A stretch of DNA of 64,000 nt. It comes from Prinsepia uniflora (Eukaryota; Streptophyta; Magnoliopsida; Rosales; Rosaceae). This document shows, piece by piece, positions 11,516-24,217 of the stretch (position 1 is the first letter of the stretch; each line of letters opens with the position of its first letter). The notes below the pieces were generated by a model. The model had not been told where the DNA came from and did not search any database. It was given only the letters and a program-made list of their open reading frames with translations. Location: NCBI GenBank assembly GCA_032719365.1, contig CM064866.1, positions 72,427,028-72,491,027 on the forward strand, in the 5' to 3' direction. Both the position numbers and the translations under genes were made by a program.

Positions 11516-14287
11516 TGACAGGACCCGCCCCGATCCCACAGGGACCACAAGGGGACGTGCCCTGCTCCCGTCTGACACCCAATAATTCATACCAATTTTA
11601 ACCTCAAGACATTTAAAAGCATAAATAACCAAATTTAAGTCATACATAAAATCCGAATTAAACGAATGTCAGACAAGGGATATAATCCAAAATTACAAAT
11701 TTGCGAGCACGACTCTAAAGTAATCCTGCGGGTACACCGCCCAGCAGGGGTTCAGGTACGCAGAAGTAGATCTATGCCTCAGCCTCTGGTTCCTCCTCTA
11801 CCTCAGTTTCCCGACCTGGAGGGGTTATCAAAACAGTAAGGGTGAGTGGACCGAAACTCCAGTTTATGAAATCGTTTGATAAGTAAAACATATAATTTAC
11901 CCCTCCGTTTTCCAAACATGCGTGCATCATAATTCCAAAATCATAAACCATATAATACGAACCATAAGGCATATAATAAAACCATAACCATAATTTTAGT
12001 TGCTGCACTATACACTCCAATCCCGACATCCCTGATGTCTGACGTCCCTGATGTCCAATAAGGTCACAATCACAAGGCTACGCGTGCCACTCGGGTCTCA
12101 ATTTCCGAGTTCATTCCCCGAACCCCGTTCGGGTACAGCATCCCCGATGCTTAGCGTCATAGACGCTGGACGTTCTAGACGTCCGTGACCTCTCCGGGGT
12201 ACCTCATCCGGAGGAGACAATACAATATGGAAGGATCTATACAGTGCAGTAACAAATACATTTTATTGATATCCACATGCAAACATATATATACATAGAT
12301 AGAATCCGAACCAATCATTCAGTTTCATCGGACGGGTCTCAAGCCCAAATACCGTGAAACGTGCCATAACCATATTTTCCATATCATCAAAACCATCATT
12401 GTTTTAGCATGTGAATAAGTATAATAAAACCAGAAAACATTTATGCACACAAGGGTTTAAGAAAATGGCCCACTCACAGTACAATCCTGCTAGAAACCGA
12501 ACGTATACCCTCGTCCTGGTACAAATGTACAATCCCTGTCAAGTCCAAGTATTCGTAAAGGTCAAATTAAACCCCCAACATTCAACCATGAAAGCCTGGG
12601 TCGAAACCGACCCGAGAAAGCCGCCCGAACGCGCTTTCCAAGGCAATAAACCTTATTTTGACCAACTTAAAGATCTCCGATCGACCCGAAACCACCACCA
12701 TTGGATCCGGATCGTCGAAACCTAAAGAATGGTGGTGGTCCCACCAAAAACACTATTCACACGCGCCCCCATGCGCCGGTCAACGCGGCGGTCAACGCAG
12801 GAACAGTTCCTGCTGACGTCATGCTGACGTCATCTGACAGCTGTCAGGTCTGACGTGTCAGACTCTGACAGGTGCCACGTGTCAACATCCAATTGGTCCA
12901 CCTCACTGATCTGTCAGACCACGTGTCAGATCTGACATGTGCCACGTGTCAGTACGGCACTGGTCCACGTCACTGACATGTCAGTGACACGTGGCAGTCC
13001 CTGACTGGTCCACGTCACTGACATGTCAGTGCTGACTGTGCACTGACATGTGACACGTGTCGGCTCACGGTTGGTCCACGTCATCTGGCAGACTGACAGG
13101 GTGCCACGTCAGCACCACTGTCATCAGACGGGTTGACCCGTATTTCTGCAACTCGGGTCGATCAGACCCACGATCAAGACCCGGTCACCATTTCGCCATT
13201 TCTGGATCATTTTCATTCCTTTCAATTCCTAATTACTCGTCTTAGTCCCTAGATTAGTTCCATGTAAAAAGAATTGAGAAACACGGATCGAATCGAGGGC
13301 CTACCTTGAAGAACAGCTCTGGCCTCCCGTCGCAGTTTTGCCACCGCCCTTAGCTCCACCGGCCACGAGTTCGATTCCAGAAGGTTCCTGGAGGTTCCTA
13401 GAGTTGATTAGGATTGATCACGGACCAGTTTAAACGTGGGAAATGACTTACCAAAAATCTGGGTTGAAACCGCCACGGGTTTCCCCTGCTTCCTTCCGCG
13501 CCGCCGTCTGCCACCGTCCACCGTCGTGCCTCCGTCCTTCCCCGTGAGTCCAGCAACACACAGACACAGGGACAGGGAGTAGTGCGGGTGTGATGGATGA
13601 AATGGGCAGTGTGTGTGGGTTCGGGTGAGAATTATATAGAAATGGAGGGAAAGCTGCTCAAAGATTTGAACGGCCCAGATTTGATCTCCAGATTAGATCA
13701 AGGGCTGAGATTAGATCTGGGGTTTTCAATCCAAAGGCTGAAATTTAAAGCTGATTCAAATGTTTAATAATCCAATAGTGGATCTGATCCAATCTAGCCA
13801 ATGGGTGAGTGACACTTGTCACTCACCAGATGTCCTCCAATCAGATTTCCTGAATTTAATATTCGACACGAAAACCGCGACACGAACTTCCCGAATTCAC
13901 GTTTCTGACCATAACTTCCTCGTACGAAGTCCGATTTCGGCGTGCCGCCTGTCTACGGACTCAGGACGTCGAGGCCTACCCAACGGTCCTTGAGTCAACG
14001 GAAAATTAGTTGTCAAAAGAAAAGTCAACATTTTCCCCCGAGAGTCCAAATTACGGTAATGCCCCTGAACTTCCGATAGCCATAACTTTTACCCTGATCG
14101 TCCGAATTGGACGTGCCACCTGTCTATGAACTCGTGACGTCCCGAACTACGTCACGGTCATAGGTCAAAGTCCATTTAGTTCATCAATCAAAAAGTCAAC
14201 ATTTGACCATACCAATTACAAGGGTAAAATCGTCAAATCACACATTAAATTACAATATGGGAATCCTCGAATTTCCGGGGTGTTACA
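11516..14287 (-). repeat. Element A 5' LTR (2772 bp), the promoter LTR
   Basis: Same organisation as the 3' LTR, with only two TGACGTCA palindromes (12814-12832). A minus-strand TATA-like TCTATATAAT lies at 13631-13640, about 650 bp inside the LTR, and an AATAAA in the correct orientation lies at 12262-12267. These are plausible promoter and polyadenylation signals, but U3/R/U5 limits are not demonstrated. The right end is followed by the target duplication at 14288-14292. Confidence 0.9.
13631..13640 (-). promoter_or_regulatory. Candidate TATA box of element A
   Basis: Reads TCTATATAAT on the minus strand, in a GC-richer context and upstream of a C-rich leader. A second AT-rich candidate at about 12288-12296 cannot be excluded. 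Confidence 0.3.
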
Positions 14288-14349
14288 ACCCATCCCAATC
14301 CCCCCAGGATTAACGTGGGATGTAAGACCCGTTTCTTGGAGGGAACGGT

Positions 14350-17300
14350 TGACAGGACCCGTCCCAACTGGACGTCAAAAATCGTACCCGGTCCTGCTCC
14401 CGTCTGACAAGTCAACTAAAGGTCCGAAACTCCCCTTCAGTGCTTGCCAGACAAGGGATGTTTGCGCGGATTTCTGCTGCTGTCACTGCCTCACGATCAG
14501 TCCCGAACGTCGTACCACGGCCTGGAGGGTCACAAAACAGAAATGGTGTGAGTGGACAAAAATAACCTCTTATAAAAACATTTATCAAAATACAATCTTA
14601 CCCTCCAGTTTTCACAAACTTGCATGCATATCGTAAAACATGAGTGACCGATAAAATCAAAACATATTTTCCCATGGTCCATAAAACTCATGATCACCAA
14701 TTCAGTTCATGTTATAAAACATCAAATCCCGGCTCTCAGGCCAAAACATGTGAAAACATAATCACCTGGCCACAAGGACCAAAAACCCGTACTCAATACC
14801 AGTACATCATCACAATCAATACCAATCAGTATTACTTACCAGTGCACAATAAATATATCAATCCAATCAATCCGCACTACTCACGAGTGCATAAAATATC
14901 ACCAATCACATCTGCACTACTCACAAGTGCACAATCAATCAAACTGCACTACTCACAAGTGCTGCACTACGCGTAGGCCAATATCCAGTCACTCTCTCGG
15001 GAATAAACACCTCTGGGCTCAACCCCCTCGGGCTCAGTCACCTCTGGGCGAACACATCCCCAGGATCAGACACCTCCGAGTGGTACATCCAGGCTCAGTA
15101 TCATCCGAGAAGCTGACTACCATAGGATCAACTCCCGATCCTACAATCACATCCCCCAAGCTCCGGTCGTCTGGGTAATCCCCCCCAAGCACCGACCGTC
15201 TGGGAATATCACAATCACAATGAAAACCATCCCGGGAATTACATCCCAAAACATTTCAATCAAATCTTGACTTCATACCAAGTCAAGGTCATTCTCAACT
15301 GGGTCTCAAGCCCAAAATACCTTTTACACATAAACCGTTAAAATCACATTTAAATCAATAGAATAATCCGGAAATCATCATTGACTCACCAACCAAGTCA
15401 AAACATCATTTTAGAAATCATTTAGACTCCGGGCCTAGCCCAAAACATCATTTGTACGTACCTCGTAAAACGTGCCCGAAAAGACTGATTAAAATAATCA
15501 TAAAATCACAAAAATCATTAATTTCATCAAATTCACAAGTGACTCCAAAACCGAGTCAAAATCACTATTCACTTGGGTTATCATGCCCAACATATCATTA
15601 TCACGCAAATCCATGCGTTGCAACCTCCGTTGCCATTTTCACATAACTCCACGAAATTGACCCTCGACTCATTCCCGAGTCACCACATCATCTTTCAATC
15701 CATGACTCCATAATCCGAGTCCAAACATTATTTTCAATCAATTTCAATCTCGGACTCATAAACCAAGTCCAAACATTATTTTTACCAAATTTCGTAATTT
15801 CTCGAAAATCGCCCAAAATAATAATATAATAATCATAAAACCGAGAAATTACCGGATTGAAACACAAATCACGCCCAAGCATATAAAATCATATAATAAG
15901 GCATTTAAATCATATATGCATGCATCACTGTTAGAAAACAAAGTCCACTCACACACACCGTCCAAAACGGTCCGTTTCCGAGCTGCACGTTTTTCCGTAA
16001 AATCTGGAAATCACAACTCCTGTCCAAAATCATTATAGAGGGTTACTAACATCTCAAAATACAACATATAATTTTCCCCAATTTTTCCGGGATTTAAATA
16101 CGTATTTTTAACGTAATACAAAACTTCGGATACGCGGAACATTAATGAAACAATATCCGATTTCATCGAAATCAACGTCAAAATGTTCGTTACACTGAGA
16201 GGATCAAAAGTCATGTTGACCTCACCTTGAGACTAGGCCGGACGCGCCCCCACGCGCCGCCGTGAGTGGCTGCGCGTGAAACCCACGCGCCAGCTACAGT
16301 GCTGTCTCCCTCACCCGTTTGTCTGGTAAACGGGTCGTTTAACCCGCGAGCAGACCCGGTTCAAATCCTACCAATTCGACGTTAAATCCTTCAATTGAAC
16401 ATTCACACGGCTTAGTTACAAGTCTAATTAGAGGTCTGTGGACTTAATTACAAACGACATTACTTATAACCCCACGATCACAGTTGATCATTCGAAGGAG
16501 CTCCGGCCATTGTTCATCCTTCGAAAATCATCAAACCTTTACGATTTCGTTCAATTGATCCACCAGTAAGCTTCAATGAACTAAGAGAAACATTTCCCCT
16601 CCATCAATTGCGTCGTTTGATCACTCATTGATCACGACTCAACCTCGACTCAAGCTCTCTGTTACCAGACCCGTTCAGAGCCAATTCGGCCTCGATTCTT
16701 CTCGTTTTTGATCTGGTTCCACTCGTCTCCACCTCAGGAAGCTGTTTCCAAGCTTCAAATCGATCATCACGGCTCAATTCTTCCAATTTGATTTTCCCTC
16801 CCAATTTTCTAAAACCCGAATTCCAGTTCTACAGCCATCCACAATCCCTCGTGTTTCCCTCGCTAAATTCGTCTCTGAATTCTCTCCAATTCGCACTCAC
16901 AAGTTCAGCTGATGGAGAGGAGATTAAGGTGGAAAGAATTTGTGTTTTGGGTTGTACACGGTTAAGGAAAACAGAAGAGAATTAATGGGAAATAAAAGGA
17001 TAATTAATTAAAATAATATTAAAACATCATCATTTGGTCTCCCCCAAAATCATGGATCCATGTTTTGTGCCTGATTTTAAGGGATGAGTGACACTTGTCA
17101 CTCATCCAAGTGTGTCCAGTCACCGGGTACTGTTCATATTAAAATATTATTTAATTCCTGGTTCGTTCGGTTAACCGAGCCCGATTCCGTGACCATAACT
17201 TCGTCGTCGAATCTCCGATTTCGGCATGCCGCCTGTCGTTGGATTCGTATCGACGAGACCTATGTAACGGTCCTTGGCCCTCGTCCATCGGACCTCCCGA

Positions 17301-17617
17301 TCAAAAAGTTAACATTTGGCCCCTACTATGCCAAATTACCAAAATACCCCTCATCTTCCGATCATCATAACTTTCACTACGAATGTCGGAATCGAACGTG
17401 CCACCTGTCTATGAACTCGTGACGTCCCGAACTACGTCATAGTCATCGGTCAAAGTCCGTTTGACCGCCCGAACTAAAAGTCAACATTTTGCCCACGCTA
17501 GGGGCAAAACGGTCATTTTGCACGTTTCGTCCGATTTCACTCAACTAATCCCCGATTAGTCATTCTAGATCATGATTAATTAATATTCAATCCCGATATT
17601 CGGGACGGGTCATTACA
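14350..17617 (-). mobile_element. Solo LTR K (3268 bp) inside the Cassandra LTR
   Basis: Runs from TGACAGGACCCGTCCC to cgggtcattaca with a perfect TSD acggt at 14345-14349 and 17618-17622, and no internal region. It has both U3 boxes (17210-17280, 17396-17446), the GCGCGTG/CACGCGC hairpin (16272-16290), the GTCCACTCAC bracket near 15945 and its partner GTGAGTGGAC near 14548, and an array of 'gactc..gagtc' and 'gggcc..gcccaa' short inverted units between them. A solo LTR arises by recombination between an element's two LTRs. Confidence 0.85.
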
Positions 17618-17732
17618 ACGGTGAACAATCCCACATTCCTAGGAGGGGATTGGTGGTGTACCTTAAAGGTGTAGGCACACACCTATCTAGCACGAGGCCT
17701 TTTGGGAGCTCAGTGGCGTTGGGTTCGGTTGA

Positions 17733-17805
17733 CCCTCCAAAGTTAAGTGAGTTGAGATTGGTGGAATTCCATGATGGGTGACCCCCTGGGGAGTTGCACC
17801 GTGAG
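17733..17805 (+). promoter_or_regulatory. 5S-rRNA-derived internal promoter in the Cassandra 5' LTR
   Basis: gaccctccaaagttaagtga and gatgggtgaccccctggg correspond to the box A and box C regions of plant 5S rRNA (agttaagcgtgcttgg and gatgggtgacctcctggg). Family knowledge: Cassandra LTRs carry this RNA polymerase III control region. Several substitutions mean activity is uncertain. It is not a free-standing 5S gene: the flanks are Cassandra LTR. Confidence 0.8.
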
Positions 17806-17916
17806 GTCCTGAAAACAAAACCATGAGGGCAAGGGCAAGGGCAAGAAGGCCAAAAGCAGACAATATCGTGCTAGATGAGTCGGGTCCTGACCGAAGAGGG
17901 TCGGGCCCTAATAGAA

Positions 17917-17929
17917 TGGTATTAGAGCC
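17917..17929 (+). other. Cassandra primer binding site
   Basis: TGGTATTAGAGCC differs by one C-to-T change from the Met-tRNA complement TGGTATCAGAGCC. Confidence 0.75.
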
Positions 17930-17946
17930 AAACCTCGACCGGGAAG

Positions 17947-20618
17947 TGACAGGACCCGTCCCGATCCCTCGGGGACCACAAGGGGACGTGTCCTGCTCCA
18001 GTCTGACACCCGAACCAACATTCCAAATTTAACCTTAAAAGTTCAAATGCATAAATATCCGAAATAAAGTTATACATACAATCCGAATTCAAAAGATGTC
18101 AGACAATGGATAATGTCCAAAATACAAATTCAGAGCACGACTCTAAGCTATCTTGCGGGTTAACCTACCCAACAGGGGTTCAGGTGCGCAGTGCAGAACT
18201 ATGCCTCAGCCTCAGGATCCTCCTCTACCTCAGTAGCACGGCCTGGAGGGGTCACCAAAACATTAAGGTTGAGTGGGCCGAAACTCAAGTTTATAAAACA
18301 GTTTAATAATTAAACATATACTTTTATCCCTCTGTTTTCCAAACATGCATGCATTAGTATTTAAAATCATAAAATCATATAAGATATCACAAGTCATATA
18401 ATAAAACCATAAATATAACCACAGTCACTGCACTATACACTCCAATCCTAACATCCCAGATGTCTGACGTCCCTGACGTCCAATAAGGGCACAGTCCCAA
18501 GGCTACGCGTGCCACTCGGGGTCTCAATCCCGAGTCCAATCTCCGAACCCAGTGCGGGTACGGCATCCCAAATGCCTAGCGTCCCAGACATTCGACGTCC
18601 CAGACGTCCAATCATAGCAATCCTGCTTCTGAGTCATCCTACGGTTCGATCCCTCCGTAGAATGACCCCTCACAGGTAATGTGCCGTGACCACTCCGGGG
18701 TACCACATCCGAAGGAGACAGTATCACACGGGTGGATCTATACAGTGCAGTACCAAAGATAGTCATCGATATCCACATGCATATATATATATATGTATAT
18801 ATAAAATCCAAAACAATATTTAAATTTCGCCAAACGGGTCTCAGGCCCAAACATCGTAAATCGTGCCATAACCATAATTTCAAGATAATCAAAACCATTA
18901 CTTGATTCCAGCATGTATATATATATATATAAGTGAAAACAGTTATGTATGCAAGGGTTTAATGAAATCGGGCCCACTCACAGTACAATCCTGCTGCAAA
19001 ACTGTGCATAAAACCTTGTCCCGGAACTACCGTACGATTCCTGTCAGTCCAAATCACACGTAAGGGTCACTACAAGTTCTTAACATTTATCCAAGAAGTC
19101 CTAAACTGAAACCGGCTAGGGAAAGTCGCCCGAACACTCTTCTCGAGGTAACCGGCCATATTCTGACCAACTTAACGATCTCCGATCGACTCGATTAATA
19201 AATTCAAAATGTCCAGTACACTGAAAGGATGAAAACTCTAGTTGACCATGACCGGAGATGAGGCTTCACACGCCCTCACGCACCGCCCAAAGTGGCTGTG
19301 CGTGAAAGCCACGCGCCTGACACTGTAGCTACAATGTCGTCTCCTTCACCCGTTAGTCTGAAAAACGGGTCCTCAACCCGCGACTCGACCCAGCCAATTA
19401 ACCTCCAATTCCCACTTGACTTCCTTCGTTTTCGAACCTAACATCTTACTTAACCAATTAATTGGAGTTCTGAGTCATTAATTCGTCTCAACAGGTCCTA
19501 AAACAACCCTTTGACCCGTGATGAACCAAACGGGTCGACCACCATAACTCATTGGTTTCCATCCCATTTTCAAATTAACTTAACAAGAAGTTTACTAGGA
19601 CCAATACGAACCAAAATATACAAACAATTGAACAATCACTCACCTGGAAGTCGTCGTCCTCAACTCTAAAATTTCTCAGAACCAGAGGCTTCAGTTCCTG
19701 GCCAAACAGTGATCGATTCCCTTCGAATTCGATGTGGTTGAGTTCTAAATGGTCCCAGAAGGCTAAACCAATCCTTGGTTTCGTCCACTAGCCTCTCAAA
19801 TTAAAAATCAATTTTCCCTAAAAAAAAACCAGTTTTCTTCCTGTCTGTTTTTCTCTCAAGTGTTCGACCTTCGCTCTTGAGCAAATGACCCCTCTCACAA
19901 CCCAACACTCAGCTAATTAAACCGTGTAGCTGACAACCCGTTGGAATCTCTCTCAGACCCACTGAACTCTGTTCCCCGTAAGCTTGTAAACTCATATTTA
20001 AAATGGTGCTCGTGGCCTGTGCTTGGTTCAGTCCTCACACGGTGCTCTCCACTGCCTCAAAACGATTAAACAAACACCATGTACCAGCCACTACCAGGTT
20101 AAACAATTGCTGGATTAGAACCACCAAGCACGGTGTGCAGGCCCTGTTTCCAACGGTTTCAAACAGTAACCCCCTGTAAAAATTACCATTTTGCCCTCCT
20201 GTTCAAAAATTACCAAAATGCCCTTCACTTTACAGACCCGTAACTCAACCGTCCGACGTCCGTTTTCAGCGTGCCGCCTATCTACGTACTCAGGGTATCG
20301 AGACCTACCTAACGGTCCTTGAGACATGTGAAAACCAGTTGTAAATCAAAAAGTCAACAATTTCCCCTCTTTCGTTCAAATTACGAAAATGCCCTTGAAC
20401 TTCCGATTGTCATAACTTCTTCTCTGATCGTCAGAATTGGACGTGCCACCTGTCTATGGACTCGTGACGTCCCGAACTACGTCACAGTCATCGATCAACG
20501 TCCGTTTGACCTACCAATCAAAAAGTTAACAAATCGACCATACTATTTACAGGGGTAAAAACGTCATTTCATTTATTATTTTACAATTTTACATTCCTCG
20601 CATTTTCGGGGCGTTGTA
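17947..20618 (-). mobile_element. LTR J1, related to element A's LTR
   Basis: Starts TGACAGGACCCGTCCCGATC and ends ttttcggggcgttgta. Its first kilobase follows element A's LTR closely (same order: cagacaa..gggata, gtacggcatccc hairpins, atatatat run). U3 box 1 is at about 20441-20490, and the GTGCGTG/CACGCGC hairpin at 19298-19316. No matching 5-bp flanks were found, and no PBS or PPT adjoins, so it is a solo or truncated LTR inside the Cassandra internal domain. Confidence 0.7.
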
Positions 20619-20629
20619 TTGGCTAACCG

Positions 20630-23244
20630 TGATAGATCCTGCTCCCTTCTGACAATAACTCGAAAATACCAAAAGTAGTTTCAAATATACACATATAAAC
20701 AATAACATTGTCAGACAAGGGATAGTTCAGTATTCTGAGACCGTTGACCTAGTCAACAGGTTTACAGAGCATAGGAAATATTTACATGTAGGGAGCAAAA
20801 TCCTACGCTGCAAAGTGTCTGAGTACGCAACGGTCCGTTTATTCCTCAGCCTCAATATTAGCCTCAGTACCTGTGCACTGGCCTGGAGGGCAAAGAAAAC
20901 ATCAAAGGTGTGAGTGGACAAAAATTTAAGTTTAGAAATATATTTATCAAATTATAGTCTTACCCTCCAGTTTTCACAAACATGCATGCATATCATAACG
21001 CATAAATCAAATAATTAAGATATGAATATAAATCTCAAACATCAATAAAAACACAGAATCTAGGTTCAATATAGAGTCACGTTATCCCTGCAACGCGTGC
21101 AAATCAATAGGCTCAAGGACCGCTCAAATCCCGAGCATCCGCCGCTGTGAACACATCACCAGTCGGCAATTCAGGTCGTTATGAACATATCACTGACTGA
21201 CCTCCATATAATCCAGCACATCTGGTCTGAGTCGAGCCTCCATTTGGCTGCACGACAACATACCGTGCTACGTGACCTCTCCGGGGTAAACACTTCCATC
21301 CCGAAGGCGAGCGTTATCTCCAGGGTCTATTTCGGGGGAAACATATTCCACACCGAAAGCCCTCATATAGCATCATCATGAAAACCAGTGAAAACAGTTG
21401 CATGTAATATTAAAACCATTTTTGAGCTGGGCTTTAAGCCCAAAAACACTTTCTCAAATCCATAAATCAATCCACGCAAACCTGCGTAATCACAATCTCA
21501 TTTATGACATAAATCCATCAAATCCAACACCAGATTCATAATCCGAGTCAAAATCAAGTTCAAACCCCGAGCCTTAGCTCGAAATATCAGTTTCACAATT
21601 CTCTCGAAAATCGTGCCCAAAAGCATATAAAATAATATAATATTCCCAAAAATCCGAAAATCATCATATCGAAGTATTAAGCATACCAAATCATTTCAAA
21701 TCATATTATAAGGCATTTAAAATATATATGCATGCATTCAGGGTAGAAAACAAAAGTCCATTCACACACCGTCCAGATTGTTCCGTTTCGAGTTGTTCGT
21801 TTCCTTCCGATGTCCTGGAAGTATTCGGGCCTGTTAAACAAGTAATATAAGGTTACTAACTTGTTAGATAATCCCCTGTACGAATTTCCTAATCGTCGGA
21901 ATAAAATAATATTATTTTAAACGTAACCTATACGCTTCAGGTACACAAAACTACTCTCAGTTCATATCCGATGGACCTGAAATCAACGCTAATAGGTCCG
22001 TATCATCGAGAGTATCAAAATTCCTGTTGGACCTTTCCTCAGATTCCCGGCCACGCGCCCTCACGCACCGCCGCAAGTGGCTGCGCGTGAAAGCCATGCG
22101 CCGTGAATAGTGTCTGCTACAGTGCACCTTCCTCACCCGTTTCTCTGCTAAACGGGTCTGCAACCCGCGATCAGACCTGACTCGCTTTCCTTCAATTCCA
22201 ACTTAATTTCTTCCGTTCTTTCATTCATTGCTATCATTTCAATCTAATTTACAGGTCTATAGGTTCAATTTAATCAAATAAGCCCTAGAACGTCTCGACT
22301 CAAGATGAATACCCGTCGGGTTTGAATTCGGGTTCTACCCAAAATCAACTCGTTTCCTTCAATTGTTCATACCAGAAGCATCATAGAACTATTATAAACA
22401 CGAATTCGAGATCAATTTCATGAGTTATTACCTCTAAGTCACTGAACTCAAGCTCGATTTTTCGAAAAGGTTGCAGAGTCTGTTCGTCACGATTTCTCCT
22501 CCAATTTTTGTTCCAGTTGATTGGGTTCGAGTTGTTCAGCTCCCAGAAAGCTTAATATCACTTCAAGTTCATACGAAACCGTCCAGAAATTCAAAATCGC
22601 AAATTAAGGTTTTGAGTAAGTTTCGGGTATGCTCAATAGGGTGTTCTATCTGGGTTTGTTTGGTTTCCCTTCGGCTTTTCACTCTTCCCTTAAGCCAATT
22701 GATTGTTCAATTTCTCTTGTTGCAACAGAAATCGATCAAGGCGGAAGGAGAAGTATGGACGTCCTCTGTTCTGTGTTTGGTCTTAGTCGAACACTGTTCA
22801 TCAGTTAACAATACCCATTTATTTGTTAACTTTAATTAACTAATTAATTAAAATCCCTAAGTGCCACTAATCTTCAACAACAAGTGACATGTGTCACTTG
22901 ATAAAGTATATGAGTCATATAGTAGGCTGAATCAGCAGGTGATAATCATCTCATTCACCGTTTAATCACAAGCCGCATAAAATTACCATTTTACCCTTGA
23001 GGTCACAAATGACCATTTTGCCCCTGAACTTCCCAGACCCATAACTTTTTCATACGAGCTCCGTTTTCGACGTGTCACCTGTCTACGGATTCAGCGTTCC
23101 GAGACCTACACAACGGTACTCGAGATATGTGCAAAAAGTATTTTAAACAAAAAGTCAACTTTTAGCCATAAGTCATCAAGGGTAAAAACGTCATTTTCAC
23201 ATTATTTTAATATTTTACAACTTTTAGATTTTCGGGCCGTTACA
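20630..23244 (-). mobile_element. LTR J2, a different family from J1
   Basis: Starts at TGATAGATCCTGCTCCC, apparently shortened compared with TGACAGGACCCG.., and ends ttcgggccgttaca. It has the GTGAGTGGAC motif near 20912 with tgcatgcat near 20980, its partner motif near 21755-21775 (gtccattcacac), the GCGCGTG/CATGCGC hairpin at 22083-22101 and a second U3 box at about 23070-23130; the first box is not obvious. It differs from J1 along its length, so the two are not a pair of LTRs from one element. The 11-bp gap 20619-20629 is unassigned. Confidence 0.65.
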
Positions 23245-23281
23245 CTACCAGCGAAGACGCTTGGACCTAAGAGGGGTGGAT

Positions 23282-23575
23282 TGTAAGACTTGCATCTTGT
23301 AGGGAATGGTGAACAATCCCACATTCCTGGGAGGGGATTGGTGGTGTGCCTTAAAGGTGTAGGCACACACATATCTAGCACGAGGTCTTTTGGGAGCTCA
23401 GTGGCTTTAGGTTCGGTTGGAACTCCAAAGTTAAGTGAGTTGAGGTTGGTGCAATTCCATGATGGGTGAGCCCCTGGGAAGTTGCACCGTGAGCTCCCGA
23501 AAAGCAAAACCATGAGGGTAAGGGCAAGAAGGCCCAAAGCGGACAATATCGTGCTAGATGGGTCAGGTCCTGACA
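23282..23575 (+). repeat. Cassandra 3' LTR with 5S-like block
   Basis: Begins TGTAAGACTTGC after the purine tract and ends cctgaca. The 5S-like segment is at about 23419-23482, with box A agttaagtgagttgag and box C gatgggtgagcccctggg. It aligns throughout with 17623-17895 in the 5' LTR. Confidence 0.8.
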
Positions 23576-24010
23576 GGGGATGTGCCATGCTCCCGTCTGA
23601 TACGAAGTGTCGGATAGGGGATGATTCATACCTTAGCCTCTACGGGGCTTCTAGAGCGTGCCAGGATCGGTGGAGGAGTGCGATGTCACGGTCTCTGCTA
23701 CAGTCCACATCCGTGATCAACCTGAAGGGCATTTAAACCATTTAGAAACTATGAGTGGACAAAATCAATAAGATCATAAAACACATTTCATTAAGCTTTT
23801 ATGCCCTTCACTAAAAAGTATGCATACATTCGAAAACTAGAAATAAAAACATTTACTTAAATAAACCATTAGGGTCATAGCCCAAAAACCGTAAATCCAG
23901 AACCAAGTGGGCCACTGCCTAAATCCATAACACAAATCCATAAACACCAAAATACCATTTCATAAATCCAATAATCCATATTTACCACATAACCATCCTC
24001 GGCATCCCAG
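23576..24010 (-). repeat. Outer element 3' LTR remnant
   Basis: Contains atgctcccgtctgatacgaa, a block matching the reverse complement of E's LTR around 34630-34670 (cggtctctgctacagtcc.., aacctgaagggca), then tgagtggacaaaat near 23750 and a tgcatac motif. It stops abruptly at 24010 against the shortened LTR of element B. Confidence 0.65.
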
Positions 24011-24118
24011 ATGGGTGTGATGTAATATTATTTGGTTTCCGGTCTTTTGGATTCGATTGTCAGACGGGAGCAGGATGCTTCCCGATTATCGAGGCGATAA
24101 TCGGGGTGGGTCCTGTCA
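24011..24118 (+). repeat. Element B 5' LTR remnant (108 bp)
   Basis: Matches the last 108 bp of the 3' LTR, including gacgggagcaggatgcttcc and the cgattatcgaggcgataatcg inverted repeat, with a single difference near the end (cctgtca against catgtca). Confidence 0.9.
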
Positions 24119-24120
24119 AT

Positions 24121-24132
24121 TGGTATTAGAGC
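24121..24132 (+). other. Element B primer binding site
   Basis: TGGTATTAGAGC starts 2 nt after the LTR end. It has one mismatch (T for C) to the initiator-Met tRNA complement, as in the Cassandra PBS. Confidence 0.8.
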
Positions 24133-24217
24133 CTAAGTTTACAATTCGTGTCTGGCACTCGGGTGTGCCTTGATTATTATACTAACTTATACCTATTTCA
24201 GAGAAGGACGATCGGCC

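Larger units (their letters stand above)
4086..14287 (-). mobile_element. Element A: near-intact Ty3/gypsy chromovirus (Tekay/Del-like)
   Basis: A complete LTR-gag-pol-LTR element with the perfect 5-bp target duplication accca at 4081-4085 and 14288-14292. LTR ends are TGTAACA..TGTCA in element orientation. By eye the two LTRs differ at about a dozen positions over some 2.77 kb, plus indels of 57 and 12 bp in one region, so insertion is recent. It carries an initiator-Met PBS, a purine PPT, gag and pol. The C-terminal chromodomain and the integrase/RT motifs place it with plant chromoviruses; the Tekay/Del assignment is from recognised motifs, not a tree. It sits in the first 12 bp of the outer element's LTR. 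Confidence 0.93.
14321..23575 (+). mobile_element. Cassandra-type TRIM with 5S-derived LTRs, split by nested LTRs
   Basis: The 5' LTR is 14321-14349 plus 17623-about 17912, split by solo LTR K. The PBS TGGTATTAGAGCC is at 17917-17929, the internal domain resumes at 23245, the purine tract aagaggggtggat is at 23269-23281, and the 3' LTR is 23282-23575. Both LTRs carry the 5S-like block and the 'gcggacaatatcgtgcta' block known from Cassandra. It has no coding capacity, as usual for a TRIM. Flanks tggga (14316-14320) and gggga (23576-23580) match at 4 of 5, a plausible decayed TSD in the outer element's LTR. The 3' LTR lacks about 20 bp at its end compared with the 5' LTR. Confidence 0.8.

Noticed and set aside
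17733..17805. A genuine 5S rRNA gene
   Set aside because: Only the internal control region is recognisable, it is embedded in a repeated Cassandra LTR sequence, and the 5' third of 5S is absent.
17947..23244. J1 and J2 as the two LTRs of one element with lost interior
   Set aside because: Their sequences differ along most of their length, J1 resembling element A's LTR; flanks do not form a TSD.
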